From Parvibaculum sp035325945 (GTDB lineage Bacteria; Pseudomonadota; Alphaproteobacteria; Parvibaculales; Parvibaculaceae): a stretch of DNA of 64,000 bases. A program made the translations under genes and the position numbers. Every line of letters starts with the position of its first letter. Positions within the stretch are counted from its first letter, which is position 1. Below, piece after piece: positions 49,548 to 61,014 of this stretch. Location: positions 1 through 64,000 of the forward strand of contig NZ_DAOKYX010000005.1 in the NCBI RefSeq assembly GCF_035325945.1, read 5' to 3'. The notes below the pieces were generated by a model. The model saw only the letters and a list, made by a program, of their open reading frames with translations. It made no database searches and had not been told where the DNA came from.

Positions 49548-51356
49548 TCACGCCGCCGGAAGCCCGTCGCGGCGGGCAAGCTCCGCCGGCACTTCGATCG
49601 GCACTTCGAGCAGCAATTGCGAATAGCCCTTGCCTTGCGGATCGTTGCGGAGGCTGGCGACGCCTCCACCGCCAAGCACATTGTGGAGCAGAAAATTGAG
49701 CGCATGCGGGCCCGGCAGAACGAAGCGCTCGACTTTTCCCTTGAGGAAATGGGCGAAGCGTTCCGCGACGATCTCCGCCGTCAGCGAGCGGCAGATATAG
49801 GGGAAATATTCTGCCCGCCGCGCGATCACACCGACATTCGCCTTGTCGCCCTTGTCGCCGCTGCGCGCCCAGGCGAGCGAGACGAGCGGCACACGGACGA
49901 GATTGGTCGTCTCCGCCGCCTGCGGCGTCTCCGGCCGGGCGAGCGAGGCGGGATCGAAAGGACGGCCAACCTCATCGGCCACCGCAATCTTCCGACCGTC
50001 CGTGTCGACGGCGATCGCAACGCGCGACTTCGGGATCGCGAAGGAGAAGAGCCGCGCCACAGGCGTCGGCTTCGGCCGCCCGCCGGCAAATCCGGAAAGC
50101 CCCGGCGGCGTCGCAAGACCGAGGCCCGTCGCCTCCTTCAGCAGAATGCCGATGCCTGCCGCTTCCGGATGCTTGGCCGCGATCTTCACCACCACCTCGC
50201 GCGAAACATCGATGCGGCGTGCGCTGCCATATTGCGACTCGGCGCCGATGACCTCTGTGCTGACCTCCGTATAGTCCGGCAGGTTGAGGTTCCGCAGCGT
50301 GCGCCGCGCGCGCTTGTAGACAACCTCGGCGAAACGCTCCGCCTTGCGGCTGGCATCAATGCCGTAGAAGCTCATGGTGAGGCCGCCGCGAAAGCCATCC
50401 ACATAGGTCGCGCAGACCTTATAGGTATCGGGCGCGGGATGACCCTTGGCATTCGACACCAGCACGCGGTCCGCGCCCTGCTGCTCCACCTCCACCTGCG
50501 AGAAGTCGCAGACGACATCCGGCAGCATATAGGCCTGAGGATCGCCGATCTCGTAAAGCATCTGCTCCGAAACGGTGCCGACATTGACGACGCCGCCGGA
50601 GCCTTCCGGCTTCGTGCACACGAAGGTGCCGTCCGGCGAAACCTCGGCAATCGGATAGCCGATGTCCTCGAGCCGGTCGATGACGATTTCCCAATCGGTG
50701 AAATTACCGCCCGTCGCCTGAGGTCCGCATTCGAGAATGTGGCCCGCAAGGCTGCCGCCCGCGAGCTTGTCGAGATCGGCAGGCGTCCAGCCGAACTCGT
50801 GGATACAGGCGCCGAGCGTGACCGCGCTGTCGACAGAGCGCCCGGTGATGACGATGTCCGCACCCTCGCCGAGCGCCTTCGCAATCGGGAAGGCGCCGAG
50901 ATAGGCATTGATCGAAAGGATCTTCTTCGGATCGGGGAAGACATCGGCCGAAAACATTTCAGCGAAGCCCTGCGCCGCAAACTCGTCCTTGCTCGCGATG
51001 AGATCGTCGCCGGTGATGGCGGCGACCTTGAGATCGAGACCGCGATCGGCGATGAGCGCGCGCACGGCCGCGGCGCAGGCCTCCGGGTTCACGCCGCCGG
51101 CGTTGGAAATGATCTTCACCTTCTGGCGCGCGATCTCGGCAAGATTGGGCTTCAACGCCAGCGAGACGAAATCGGTCGCAAAGCCGGCATCCGGCTTCTC
51201 GGCGCGGGCGCGCGCCATGATCGACATGGTGATTTCGGCAAGGTAGTCGTAGACGATGTAGTCGAGCCCGCCCGCCGCCAGAAGCTGCGGCGTCGCCATG
51301 GCCGCATCGCCCCAGAAGCCGCTCGCACCGCCGATGCGGATGACCTTCTTCGACAT
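49548..51356 (-). CDS. atuA: AtuA-like acyclic terpene utilisation protein (DUF1446)
   Basis: A 602-residue protein starting at ATG 51356 (MSKKVIRIGGASGFWGDAAM). It belongs to the AtuA/DUF1446 family: GLDYIVYDYLAEITMSIMAR, KIISNAGGVNPEAC, ITGRSVDSAVTLGACIHEFGW, GHILECGPQATGGNFTDW and LAWARSGDKGDKANVGVIAR. AtuA is required for growth on citronellol/geraniol in Pseudomonas, but its reaction is unknown. Here it is the first gene of the eight-gene reverse-strand operon and faces a divergent TetR gene, the same arrangement as atuA with atuR. A small C-terminal domain (after about 500) is fused, as in longer family members. Confidence 0.9.
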   Translation of the reverse strand: MSKKVIRIGGASGFWGDAAMATPQLLAAGGLDYIVYDYLAEITMSIMARARAEKPDAGFATDFVSLALKPNLAEIARQKVKIISNAGGVNPEACAAAVRALIADRGLDLKVAAITGDDLIASKDEFAAQGFAEMFSADVFPDPKKILSINAYLGAFPIAKALGEGADIVITGRSVDSAVTLGACIHEFGWTPADLDKLAGGSLAGHILECGPQATGGNFTDWEIVIDRLEDIGYPIAEVSPDGTFVCTKPEGSGGVVNVGTVSEQMLYEIGDPQAYMLPDVVCDFSQVEVEQQGADRVLVSNAKGHPAPDTYKVCATYVDGFRGGLTMSFYGIDASRKAERFAEVVYKRARRTLRNLNLPDYTEVSTEVIGAESQYGSARRIDVSREVVVKIAAKHPEAAGIGILLKEATGLGLATPPGLSGFAGGRPKPTPVARLFSFAIPKSRVAIAVDTDGRKIAVADEVGRPFDPASLARPETPQAAETTNLVRVPLVSLAWARSGDKGDKANVGVIARRAEYFPYICRSLTAEIVAERFAHFLKGKVERFVLPGPHALNFLLHNVLGGGGVASLRNDPQGKGYSQLLLEVPIEVPAELARRDGLPAA

Positions 51357-51408
51357 TCTCCGCCTCCCTCCTCGCTGCCGGATCGCCACGCCTTATTGCG
51401 ACATTTAC

Positions 51409-51426
51409 AAACCGGGCATACTGTTT
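51409..51426. promoter_or_regulatory. imperfect palindrome between atuA-like and TetR genes
   Basis: AAAC-c-G-ggcata-C-t-GTTT, 53-70 bases upstream of the AtuA-like start and 95 bases before the TetR start, in an otherwise GC-rich 164-base intergenic region with an AT-rich core (51400-51433). It is a candidate AtuR-type operator; the symmetry is weak. Confidence 0.35.
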
Positions 51427-51520
51427 TTATTATGGCGGCGAGCCGCGAACAAGTGGATTCAATGTCGCGCATCACAGCCGAGCCCAAGCTTCCCTTGCGG
51501 CAGCCAACAAAAGAACCCCG

Positions 51521-52168
51521 ATGCGGAAGATGAAGTCAGCAGAAGCGCCGCCGCTGGGCCGCCAGGAGGCGAAAAGCCTCAGGACGCGCAACGCGCTCTG
51601 CGATGCGACCGTCACCTGCCTCGTCGAGTTCGGCTATGGCGAGACGACGCTGGCGCGGGTGGTCGAGAAGGCCGGACTTTCCAACGGGGCGCTGCTTCAT
51701 CACTTTCCGTCGAAAGAGCATCTGATGACGGCGACGGCACAGCACCTCTTCTCCAAGACGCTCAATCGCCCCAAGCGCCGCCTGCCTGAAAATGCGGGTG
51801 ACAAGGACGTAATCGCGGCCGATCTGCGCACGAACTGGTCCTACTACATCAACACGCCGCAATATCGCGCGCTTCTCGAAATCCTGATCGCTTCGCGCAC
51901 GGACAAGAACCTTCGCGCGCAGATCGCAGGCACGCTGCACGAATATCACCGCCAGGCCGTTGCTTACATGATGTCCGCCTATGAATCCGCGATTGGCGAG
52001 CCGGAAGACGCGGAGCTTCTGCCCGTGATGAGCAACATCTTCTTCCGTGGCCTGCTCATTCAGGACCAGTACTCCGCCGATCCGCACAAGCAACAGCGCA
52101 TGGTGGAACGGTGGATCGAGATCGTCGCTCCCCTGCTTCGGCCGCGCGGCGGCACGGCCGGACAATGA
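51521..52168 (+). CDS. TetR-family transcriptional regulator (AtuR-like position)
   Basis: TetR repressor of 215 aa. The DNA-binding domain is TRNALCDATVTCLVEFGYGETTL followed by the helix-turn-helix ARVVEKAGLSNGALLHHFPSKEHLM (about 43-68). The rest is the all-helical ligand/dimer domain, here with YYINTPQYRALLEILIASRTD. It is divergent from the atuA-like operon and probably represses it until an acyl-CoA or terpenoid intermediate binds, as AtuR does. The stop overlaps the next gene's ATG (ATGA), so regulator and hydrolase are co-translated. Confidence 0.9.
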   Translation: MRKMKSAEAPPLGRQEAKSLRTRNALCDATVTCLVEFGYGETTLARVVEKAGLSNGALLHHFPSKEHLMTATAQHLFSKTLNRPKRRLPENAGDKDVIAADLRTNWSYYINTPQYRALLEILIASRTDKNLRAQIAGTLHEYHRQAVAYMMSAYESAIGEPEDAELLPVMSNIFFRGLLIQDQYSADPHKQQRMVERWIEIVAPLLRPRGGTAGQ

Positions 52169-53256
52169 GCGGCGAGGAAAACGACGCCGTCTTCGAAGCG
52201 GTCGTGGCGCTGGTGCCCGCGCTCCTCAACGCGCTCGAGGCGATACAGTTCGCCGGACGGCATCTGCATCCGCCGCACCTCGCCGAACTCGTCGCCACTG
52301 TCGGCACGCGCGATGCGCCGCTGCGCGAAGCGCTCGACGGGCTTCGCCGCATCGACTGGCCGGAGCGGTTCGCCTTCGTTCGCGACCGTCTCGAAGCGGC
52401 GTCAGTCTCGACCATGAGCGCATTCGATGGCTTGCGCACCGCGGCTGGCGAGGCCGGCGGCGTGCTTCAGGCCTATCGCGCCCTTCGCCACTATGTCCGC
52501 GCCGTGGAGGCGCTCTATCCGCTGGCGCCGATGCTGCCGGCCATCAGCCGCTTCTTCCTCGAGGAACCGGCGCGCGGCGACGAGATGCTGCTGCGGCGGC
52601 TTACGGAGCCACGCAGCGGGGAGGCGCGGGCAGGCATTCTCGAAGCGCGCAACGAAAAGACGATGCGCGGCGGCTTCTCGCTCTATGTCCCCGAATATTA
52701 CGACGCCGGCGTCGCCCATCCGCTCATCATGGCGCTGCATGGCGGCAGCGGGCACGGCCGCGATTTCCTCTGGACATGGATCCGCGAGGCGCGAACGCGC
52801 GGCGCCATTCTCGTGAGCCCGACCTCGATGGGCGACACCTGGTCGCTCATGGAGCCGGAACTCGACATCGCCAATCTGGAGCGCATGCTCGCTTTCGTGC
52901 GCGAGGGATGGAACGTCGATCCATCGCGCATGCTGCTCACCGGCATGAGCGACGGCGGCACCTTCACCTATTTGAGCGGCCTGTCCGGCGAAAGCCCCTT
53001 TACCCACCTCGCGCCCATCTCCGCGAGCTTCCATCCGATGCTGCTGAGCTTCATGGACGCGGAGCGCATGGCGGGGCTGCCGATCCATATCGTGCATGGC
53101 GCGCTCGACTGGATGTTTCCGGCCGCCATGGCGCGTTCAGCCGAGGAAGCCCTGAAGGGCGCAGGCGCGAAGGTCACCTATCACGAGATCGCCGATCTCT
53201 CGCACACCTATCCGCGCGAGGAGAATGCGGCGATCATGGACTGGTTTCTCGGCTAG
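52165..53256 (+). CDS. esterase/phospholipase-like alpha/beta hydrolase with N-terminal helical domain
   Basis: A 363-residue protein. The first ~150 residues are helical without a recognised family; the rest is an alpha/beta hydrolase of the phospholipase/carboxylesterase (PHB-depolymerase-like) type. LIMALHGGSGHGRDFLW is the oxyanion strand, LLTGMSDGGTFTYL the nucleophile elbow (Ser about 270), and HIVHGALDWMFP and IADLSHTYP carry the acid and His. The start is ATG 52165, overlapping the TetR stop; the upstream ATG 52111 lies inside the TetR gene. Co-expression with the regulator suggests it may release terpenoid alcohols or acids from esters. That is inference. Confidence 0.85.
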   Translation: MSGEENDAVFEAVVALVPALLNALEAIQFAGRHLHPPHLAELVATVGTRDAPLREALDGLRRIDWPERFAFVRDRLEAASVSTMSAFDGLRTAAGEAGGVLQAYRALRHYVRAVEALYPLAPMLPAISRFFLEEPARGDEMLLRRLTEPRSGEARAGILEARNEKTMRGGFSLYVPEYYDAGVAHPLIMALHGGSGHGRDFLWTWIREARTRGAILVSPTSMGDTWSLMEPELDIANLERMLAFVREGWNVDPSRMLLTGMSDGGTFTYLSGLSGESPFTHLAPISASFHPMLLSFMDAERMAGLPIHIVHGALDWMFPAAMARSAEEALKGAGAKVTYHEIADLSHTYPREENAAIMDWFLG

Positions 53257-53284
53257 TCGCCGCCTTCGCTAGTCGCCGCCTTCG
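53253..53284. repeat. perfect 16-base tandem duplication at convergent stops
   Basis: ctagtcgccgccttcg occurs twice head to tail. The CTAG of the first copy gives the stop of the hydrolase (TAG 53254-53256). The CTAG of the second gives the stop of the carboxylase alpha gene on the other strand (53271-53269). Confidence 0.95.
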
Positions 53285-55107
53285 AAAGTGACAAGCGCCG
53301 CGCCTGCCTCCACCTGATCGCCGGCGACGACGTTAACCGCCTCGACGACACCATCTGCCGGTGCGGCAAGCGTCTGCTCCATCTTCATCGCTTCCATGAC
53401 GATGAGCGCGGCGCCTTTCTTGACCGCCGCTCCCGATTCCGTCAGCACCGCAACGATCTTGCCGGGCATGGGCGATTTCAGGGCGCCGACCTCACCCTCA
53501 TGCACAAGATCGACATCGAGGGGATCGGGGACGACGAAGTCGCGGACGACACCTTGATGGATGAGCGCGAAACCGCGCAACGCAGGCACGAAGGCCGCCT
53601 TCACCCGCACGCCATCGACCGTCGCGACGAGGCCGCCATCGAGCCCGAGCGCGCCGGAGGCGACATGCTCGCCGCCTTCATGCGCGAAGCGGACAGCCCC
53701 ACCCTGCATCCGCACGGGGATCGCAAGCGCTTCGCCATCGACCGTGAATGCCAGCACCTCGCGCCTTCCGCCGCCGAGCACCCAGCCATCGCTCTCCGCC
53801 CAGGGCGAATAGGGATCGCGCGTCGCCCGCTGCGTTGCTTCAATCTTGCGGGCGCGATCGGCAAGATGACCGACAAGCGCCGCACCCAGTGTCAGTGCAT
53901 CGAGGCTCGGCGCGGGCAGCAGCGCCGCGAGATGCCGGTCGATGAAGCCGGTGTCGATATCGGCCTTGAGAAAGGCGTCGTGCCCCGCCACGGCGGCAAG
54001 AAAGGCGAGATTGGTCTTCGGCCCCGCCACCTCCGTGGACTGAAGGAAACGGCGCAGCCGCGCGAGCGCCGTATCGCGCGTTTCCCCATGCGCGATGATC
54101 TTGCCGATCATCGGATCGTAGAACAGCGAGACTTCATCGCCCTCCTCCACGCCCATATCGGCGCGGATCGAGGCATCGTCAGGCAGGCGGAGCCGCATGA
54201 GCCTGCCTATCGAGGGGAAGAAATTATTGGCCGGATCTTCCGCATAGAGCCGGACCTCGACGGCATGACCATCGAGCGGAATGTCCTTTTGTGCAAGCGG
54301 CAGCGCCTCGCCCGCGGCCACGCGAAGCTGCCATTCGACGAGATCGGTGCCGGTGATCGCCTCCGTCACCGGATGCTCGACCTGAAGGCGCGTGTTCATT
54401 TCCATGAACCAGAAGGCATCGGCGCTGAGGCCCTTCGAGGCATCGGCGATGAACTCGACCGTGCCCGCGCCGCGATAGCCGATCGCCTTCGCGGCCGCGA
54501 CCGCCGCTTCACCCATGGCGCGGCGCATCGCCTCCGGCATGCCGGGGGCAGGTGCCTCCTCGATCACCTTCTGGTGGCGGCGCTGGAGCGAGCAGTCGCG
54601 CTCATGGAGGTAGACCGCATTGCCATGCGCATCGGCAAAAACCTGGATCTCGATGTGACGCGGCCGCGCGACATATTTCTCGACCAGCACGCGCTCGTCG
54701 CCAAAGGCGGAACCCGCCTCGCGCTGGGCGGCCTTGAGTTCCGTGTCGAAGGCCTTGGGATCGTCGACGCGGCGCATGCCCTTGCCGCCGCCGCCCGCCA
54801 CCGCCTTGATGAGCACAGGATAGCCGATCTTCTGCGCCTCGCCCTCGAGGAAACGCGCGTCCTGAATTTCACCGTGATAGCCCGGCACGACAGGAACGCC
54901 CGCCTTCTCCATCAGCGCCTTCGCGGCGTCCTTGAGACCCATCGCCCTGATGGCGGAGGCCGGNNNNNNNNNNNNNNNNNNNNNNNNNNNNNNNNNNNNN
55001 NNNNNNNNNNNNNNNNNNNNNNNNNNNNNNNNNNNNNNNNNNNNNNNNNNNNNNNNNNNNNNNACCGCGATCTCGCCGCGATTGGCGATGAGGAGGGATT
55101 TGAACAT
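53269..55107 (-). CDS. mccA: 3-methylcrotonyl-CoA carboxylase alpha (biotin) subunit, interrupted by an assembly gap
   Basis: Alpha subunit of the leucine-pathway carboxylase: biotin carboxylase plus biotin carrier. Start ATG 55107 (MFKSLLIANRGEIA) has a GAGGAGC ribosome site; a 5-codon longer start is possible. Then 100 N replace the rest of the N-terminal domain. The frame resumes at ASAIRAMG and contains GGGGKGMRRV, ERDCSLQRRHQKVIEEAPAP, EMNTRLQVEHPVTEAIT, and the C-terminal biotin site VMEAMKMEQT. By comparison with the paralogue at 45028 about 91 residues should lie where only ~33 codons of N are placed. It follows mccB by 11 bases. Confidence 0.92.
   Translation of the reverse strand: MFKSLLIANRGEIAXXXXXXXXXXXXXXXXXXXXXXXXXXXXXXXXXXPASAIRAMGLKDAAKALMEKAGVPVVPGYHGEIQDARFLEGEAQKIGYPVLIKAVAGGGGKGMRRVDDPKAFDTELKAAQREAGSAFGDERVLVEKYVARPRHIEIQVFADAHGNAVYLHERDCSLQRRHQKVIEEAPAPGMPEAMRRAMGEAAVAAAKAIGYRGAGTVEFIADASKGLSADAFWFMEMNTRLQVEHPVTEAITGTDLVEWQLRVAAGEALPLAQKDIPLDGHAVEVRLYAEDPANNFFPSIGRLMRLRLPDDASIRADMGVEEGDEVSLFYDPMIGKIIAHGETRDTALARLRRFLQSTEVAGPKTNLAFLAAVAGHDAFLKADIDTGFIDRHLAALLPAPSLDALTLGAALVGHLADRARKIEATQRATRDPYSPWAESDGWVLGGGRREVLAFTVDGEALAIPVRMQGGAVRFAHEGGEHVASGALGLDGGLVATVDGVRVKAAFVPALRGFALIHQGVVRDFVVPDPLDVDLVHEGEVGALKSPMPGKIVAVLTESGAAVKKGAALIVMEAMKMEQTLAAPADGVVEAVNVVAGDQVEAGAALVTFEGGD
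54964..55063. other. assembly gap (100 N) inside mccA
   Basis: Exactly 100 unknown bases. The flanking protein segments end at GEIA and resume at ASAIRAMG. The paralogue at 45028 has about 91 residues between equivalent points, so the real distance is probably near 270 bases. Confidence 0.97.
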
Positions 55108-55118
55108 GCTCTTGCTCC

Positions 55119-56726
<1,608 letters not shown>

Positions 56727-56769
56727 GGGCTCGACCGAACGGATTGAAGACGGGGCCGGGTTAGGATAC

Positions 56770-56789
56770 AAACGATCATACGTTCGTTT
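56770..56789. promoter_or_regulatory. TetR-type operator between mccB and its regulator
   Basis: AAACGA-TCATACGT-TCGTTT: perfect 6-base arms around an 8-base spacer. It lies 44 bases before the mccB start and 33 bases before the TetR start, the expected place for control of both divergent genes. Confidence 0.65.
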
Positions 56790-56821
56790 CCTGCATCCGC
56801 GCAAGACGCGTGAGAGGTTCC

Positions 56822-57412
56822 ATGAGCAGGACCAGAGGCTCCTCGGGCCCCAAGACGCTCGCCGCCATCCGCGAGGCCGGGCTCGATCTCATCTACAAGC
56901 GCGGCTTCGACGCGATGACGCTGCGCGATCTGGCCGCCCGGGTCGGGCTTCAGCCCGGCTCGCTCTACAATCACATCGCCAATAAGCAGGATCTGCTCTT
57001 CGATCTCATCCATAATCACATGGTGACGCTGCTCGCGCGCATCGACGCCGACCTCGACGGCATCGACGACCCGACGGCGCGGCTCAATGCCTTCATCGCC
57101 TTCCACCTCACCTATCACATAGAGCGCAAGCGCGAGGTCTTCATCGGCTCGGCCGAGCTTCGGAGCCTGACACCAAAGAACCGCAAGCGCATCGTCGATC
57201 TGCGCCGCGCCTATGAGGACCGGCTCTGCGCGATCCTCGAAAGCGGCGTCAGAAAGAAGAAGTTCCGTGTCGGCGATATCCGCGTCGGTGCCTACGCCAT
57301 CCTCGCCATGCTGACGGGCATCTGCACCTGGTACGATCCGAAGGGGCGCATCGACCGCGAGGCGCTCATCGAAATCCACACAAAGCTCGTCCTCGAGGGT
57401 GTGGAGCGATAG
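56822..57412 (+). CDS. TetR-family regulator of the mcc operon (probable)
   Basis: TetR protein of 196 aa. Start ATG 56822 (MSRTRGSSGPKTLAAIREAG) is preferred to GTG 56810. DNA-binding part: LDLIYKRGFDAMTLRDLAARVGLQPGSLYNHIANKQDLLFDL (about 21-62). The ligand domain includes YHIERKREVFIGSAELRSL and ends with GICTWYDPKGRIDREAL, a C-terminal domain seen in regulators of acyl-CoA and branched-chain amino-acid catabolism. It faces mccB across a 20-base palindrome and probably represses mccBA. It converges on the acetoacetyl-CoA synthetase gene 4 bases away. Confidence 0.9.
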   Translation: MSRTRGSSGPKTLAAIREAGLDLIYKRGFDAMTLRDLAARVGLQPGSLYNHIANKQDLLFDLIHNHMVTLLARIDADLDGIDDPTARLNAFIAFHLTYHIERKREVFIGSAELRSLTPKNRKRIVDLRRAYEDRLCAILESGVRKKKFRVGDIRVGAYAILAMLTGICTWYDPKGRIDREALIEIHTKLVLEGVER

Positions 57413-57416
57413 CGCC

Positions 57417-59267
<1,851 letters not shown>

Positions 59268-59286
59268 ATCGCCCTCCCTCTCAATG

Positions 59287-60063
59287 TCATTCATGCACGA
59301 AGCTGGGCGGCCTCTTCTCGATGAAAGCGGCCATGCCTTCCTTCTGATCCTTCGTCGCGAAGGCCGAATGGAACACACGCCGCTCGAAGCGGACCCCCTC
59401 GGCAAGCGTCGTCTCGTAGCTTCGATTGACGCTCTCCTTGATCATCATCGTAATCGGCAGGGACATTCCTGCAATCGTTTCCGCGAGCTTCAGCGCCTCC
59501 TCGGCGAGCGAGGCCGCCGGCACGATGCGGGCGACGAGGCCGGCGTGCTCCGCCTCTTCCGCATCCATCATCCGGCCGGTCAGGCACATCTCCATCGCCT
59601 TCGCCTTGCCGATGATGCGGGTCAGGCGCTGCGAGCCGCCAATTCCGGGCATGACGCCGAGCTTCACTTCCGGCTGGCCGAATTTTGCCGTGTCGGCGGC
59701 GAGGATGATGTCGCAGAGCATGGCAAGCTCGCACCCGCCGCCCAGCGCATAGCCCGAGACGGCCGCGATCAGCGGCTTGCGGATGCGGCCAAGCTCGTCC
59801 CAGGGCTGGAACCAGTCGGCAAGATACATCTCCGTCGCCTCGCGCTCCGCCATCTCCTTGATGTCGGCGCCGGCCGCGAAGGCCCTGGCGGAGCCGGTAA
59901 TGACGATGCAGCCGATGCCCCTATCGGTGTCGAAGGCCTTGGCCGCACCGACGACCTCGTTCATCAGCTTCTCGTTGAGCGCGTTGAGCGCCTCGGGGCG
60001 GTTCAGCGTGATGATGCCGACGCGGCCCTGCGTCTCGACCAGAATCGTCTCGAAGACGGTCAT
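59287..60063 (-). CDS. enoyl-CoA hydratase
   Basis: Classical short-chain enoyl-CoA hydratase of 258 aa. IITLNRPEALNALNEKLM, the first oxyanion loop AFAAGADIKEM with the catalytic Glu following, AVSGYALGGGCELAMLCD as the second loop, and FGQPEVKLGVMPGIGGSQRL with the second catalytic Glu in PEVKLG are all canonical. MEMCLTGRMMDAEEAEHAGLV completes the signature. Both catalytic glutamates being present separates it from the crotonases at 13826 and 47054. It stands between mmsB and the acetoacetyl-CoA synthetase in a reverse-strand run, fitting valine and fatty-acid oxidation. Confidence 0.93.
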   Translation of the reverse strand: MTVFETILVETQGRVGIITLNRPEALNALNEKLMNEVVGAAKAFDTDRGIGCIVITGSARAFAAGADIKEMAEREATEMYLADWFQPWDELGRIRKPLIAAVSGYALGGGCELAMLCDIILAADTAKFGQPEVKLGVMPGIGGSQRLTRIIGKAKAMEMCLTGRMMDAEEAEHAGLVARIVPAASLAEEALKLAETIAGMSLPITMMIKESVNRSYETTLAEGVRFERRVFHSAFATKDQKEGMAAFIEKRPPSFVHE

Positions 60064-60092
60064 ATCCCTCTTTCCTCGTACTTCGGCTTTAC

Positions 60093-60983
60093 TCAGATTT
60101 CGCCCTTGATGAGCTTGATGACGCCGGAGAAGTCGAGGCTGTCATGCCCCGAGGCTTCCATCAGCGCATAGAGCTGCGCGGCCTGAGCGCCGAGCGGCGT
60201 CGGCGCCTTCGCTGTCTTCGCCGCGTCCTGAGCAAGACGCAGATCCTTCAGCATCATGCCCGCCGTGAAGCCCGGCTTGTAGTCGCGATTGGCGGGCGAT
60301 GTCGGCACCGGCCCCGGCACCGGGCAATAGGAGGTCATGGACCAGCACTGGCCGGACGCCGTAGAGGAAATGTCGAAGAGCGTCTGCGCGTCGAGGCCGA
60401 GCCTTTCGGCAAGCACGAAGGCTTCCGAAACGCCGATCATGGAAATGCCGAGGATCATGTTGTTGCAGACCTTGGCGACCTGCCCGTTCCCCGCCGCGCC
60501 GGCGTGAAAGATATTCTTGCCCATCTTCTCTAGAATGGGCTTCGCCCGCGCGAAAGCCTCGTCGGCGCCGCCCACCATGAAGGTGAGCGTGCCGGCCTCC
60601 GCGCCGCCGACGCCGCCGGAGACCGGCGCATCGAGCATGGCGTGGCCCGCCTTCCCGGCCGCCGCGATCACCTCGCGCGCCGTCGGCACGTCGATGGTCG
60701 AGCTGTCGATGAAGAGCGTGCCCTTCCGCGCCGCCGCGAGGAGCCCGTCCGTACCGAGATAGACCGCGCGCACATGCTCGCCCGCGGGCAGCATGGTGAC
60801 GACGATCTCGACGTCGCGGGCGGCATCAGCGGCGGTCGCCGCCTTCTCCGCGCCCGCATCGACAAGGCCCGCCACGGCCTTTTCGGAAAGGTCGAAGACC
60901 TTGAGCCTGTGCCCCGCCTTGACGAGGTTCCGCGCCATGGGCCCGCCCATATTGCCGAGGCCGATGAAGCCGATCGCTGCCAT
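60093..60983 (-). CDS. mmsB: 3-hydroxyisobutyrate dehydrogenase
   Basis: NAD-dependent dehydrogenase oxidising 3-hydroxyisobutyrate to methylmalonate semialdehyde in valine breakdown; 296 aa. The N-terminal Rossmann motif is IGFIGLGNMGGPMARNLVKAGH, the substrate-specificity motif FIDSSTIDVPTAREV, then DAPVSGGVGGAEAGTL, the catalytic Lys in GNGQVAKVCNNMILG (Lys about 170), and the C-terminal KDLRLAQDAAK. It lies 31 bases downstream of mmsA and 29 upstream of the hydratase, forming a valine-type operon. Confidence 0.95.
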   Translation of the reverse strand: MAAIGFIGLGNMGGPMARNLVKAGHRLKVFDLSEKAVAGLVDAGAEKAATAADAARDVEIVVTMLPAGEHVRAVYLGTDGLLAAARKGTLFIDSSTIDVPTAREVIAAAGKAGHAMLDAPVSGGVGGAEAGTLTFMVGGADEAFARAKPILEKMGKNIFHAGAAGNGQVAKVCNNMILGISMIGVSEAFVLAERLGLDAQTLFDISSTASGQCWSMTSYCPVPGPVPTSPANRDYKPGFTAGMMLKDLRLAQDAAKTAKAPTPLGAQAAQLYALMEASGHDSLDFSGVIKLIKGEI

Positions 60984-61014
60984 TGCTCTACTCCCCTGTC
61001 TCGCGTCCTGCGGC

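Noticed and set aside
52047..53291. 414-codon frame overlapping the TetR/hydrolase genes
   Set aside because: Arg/Ala-rich shadow of the hydrolase gene in another frame; no motif.
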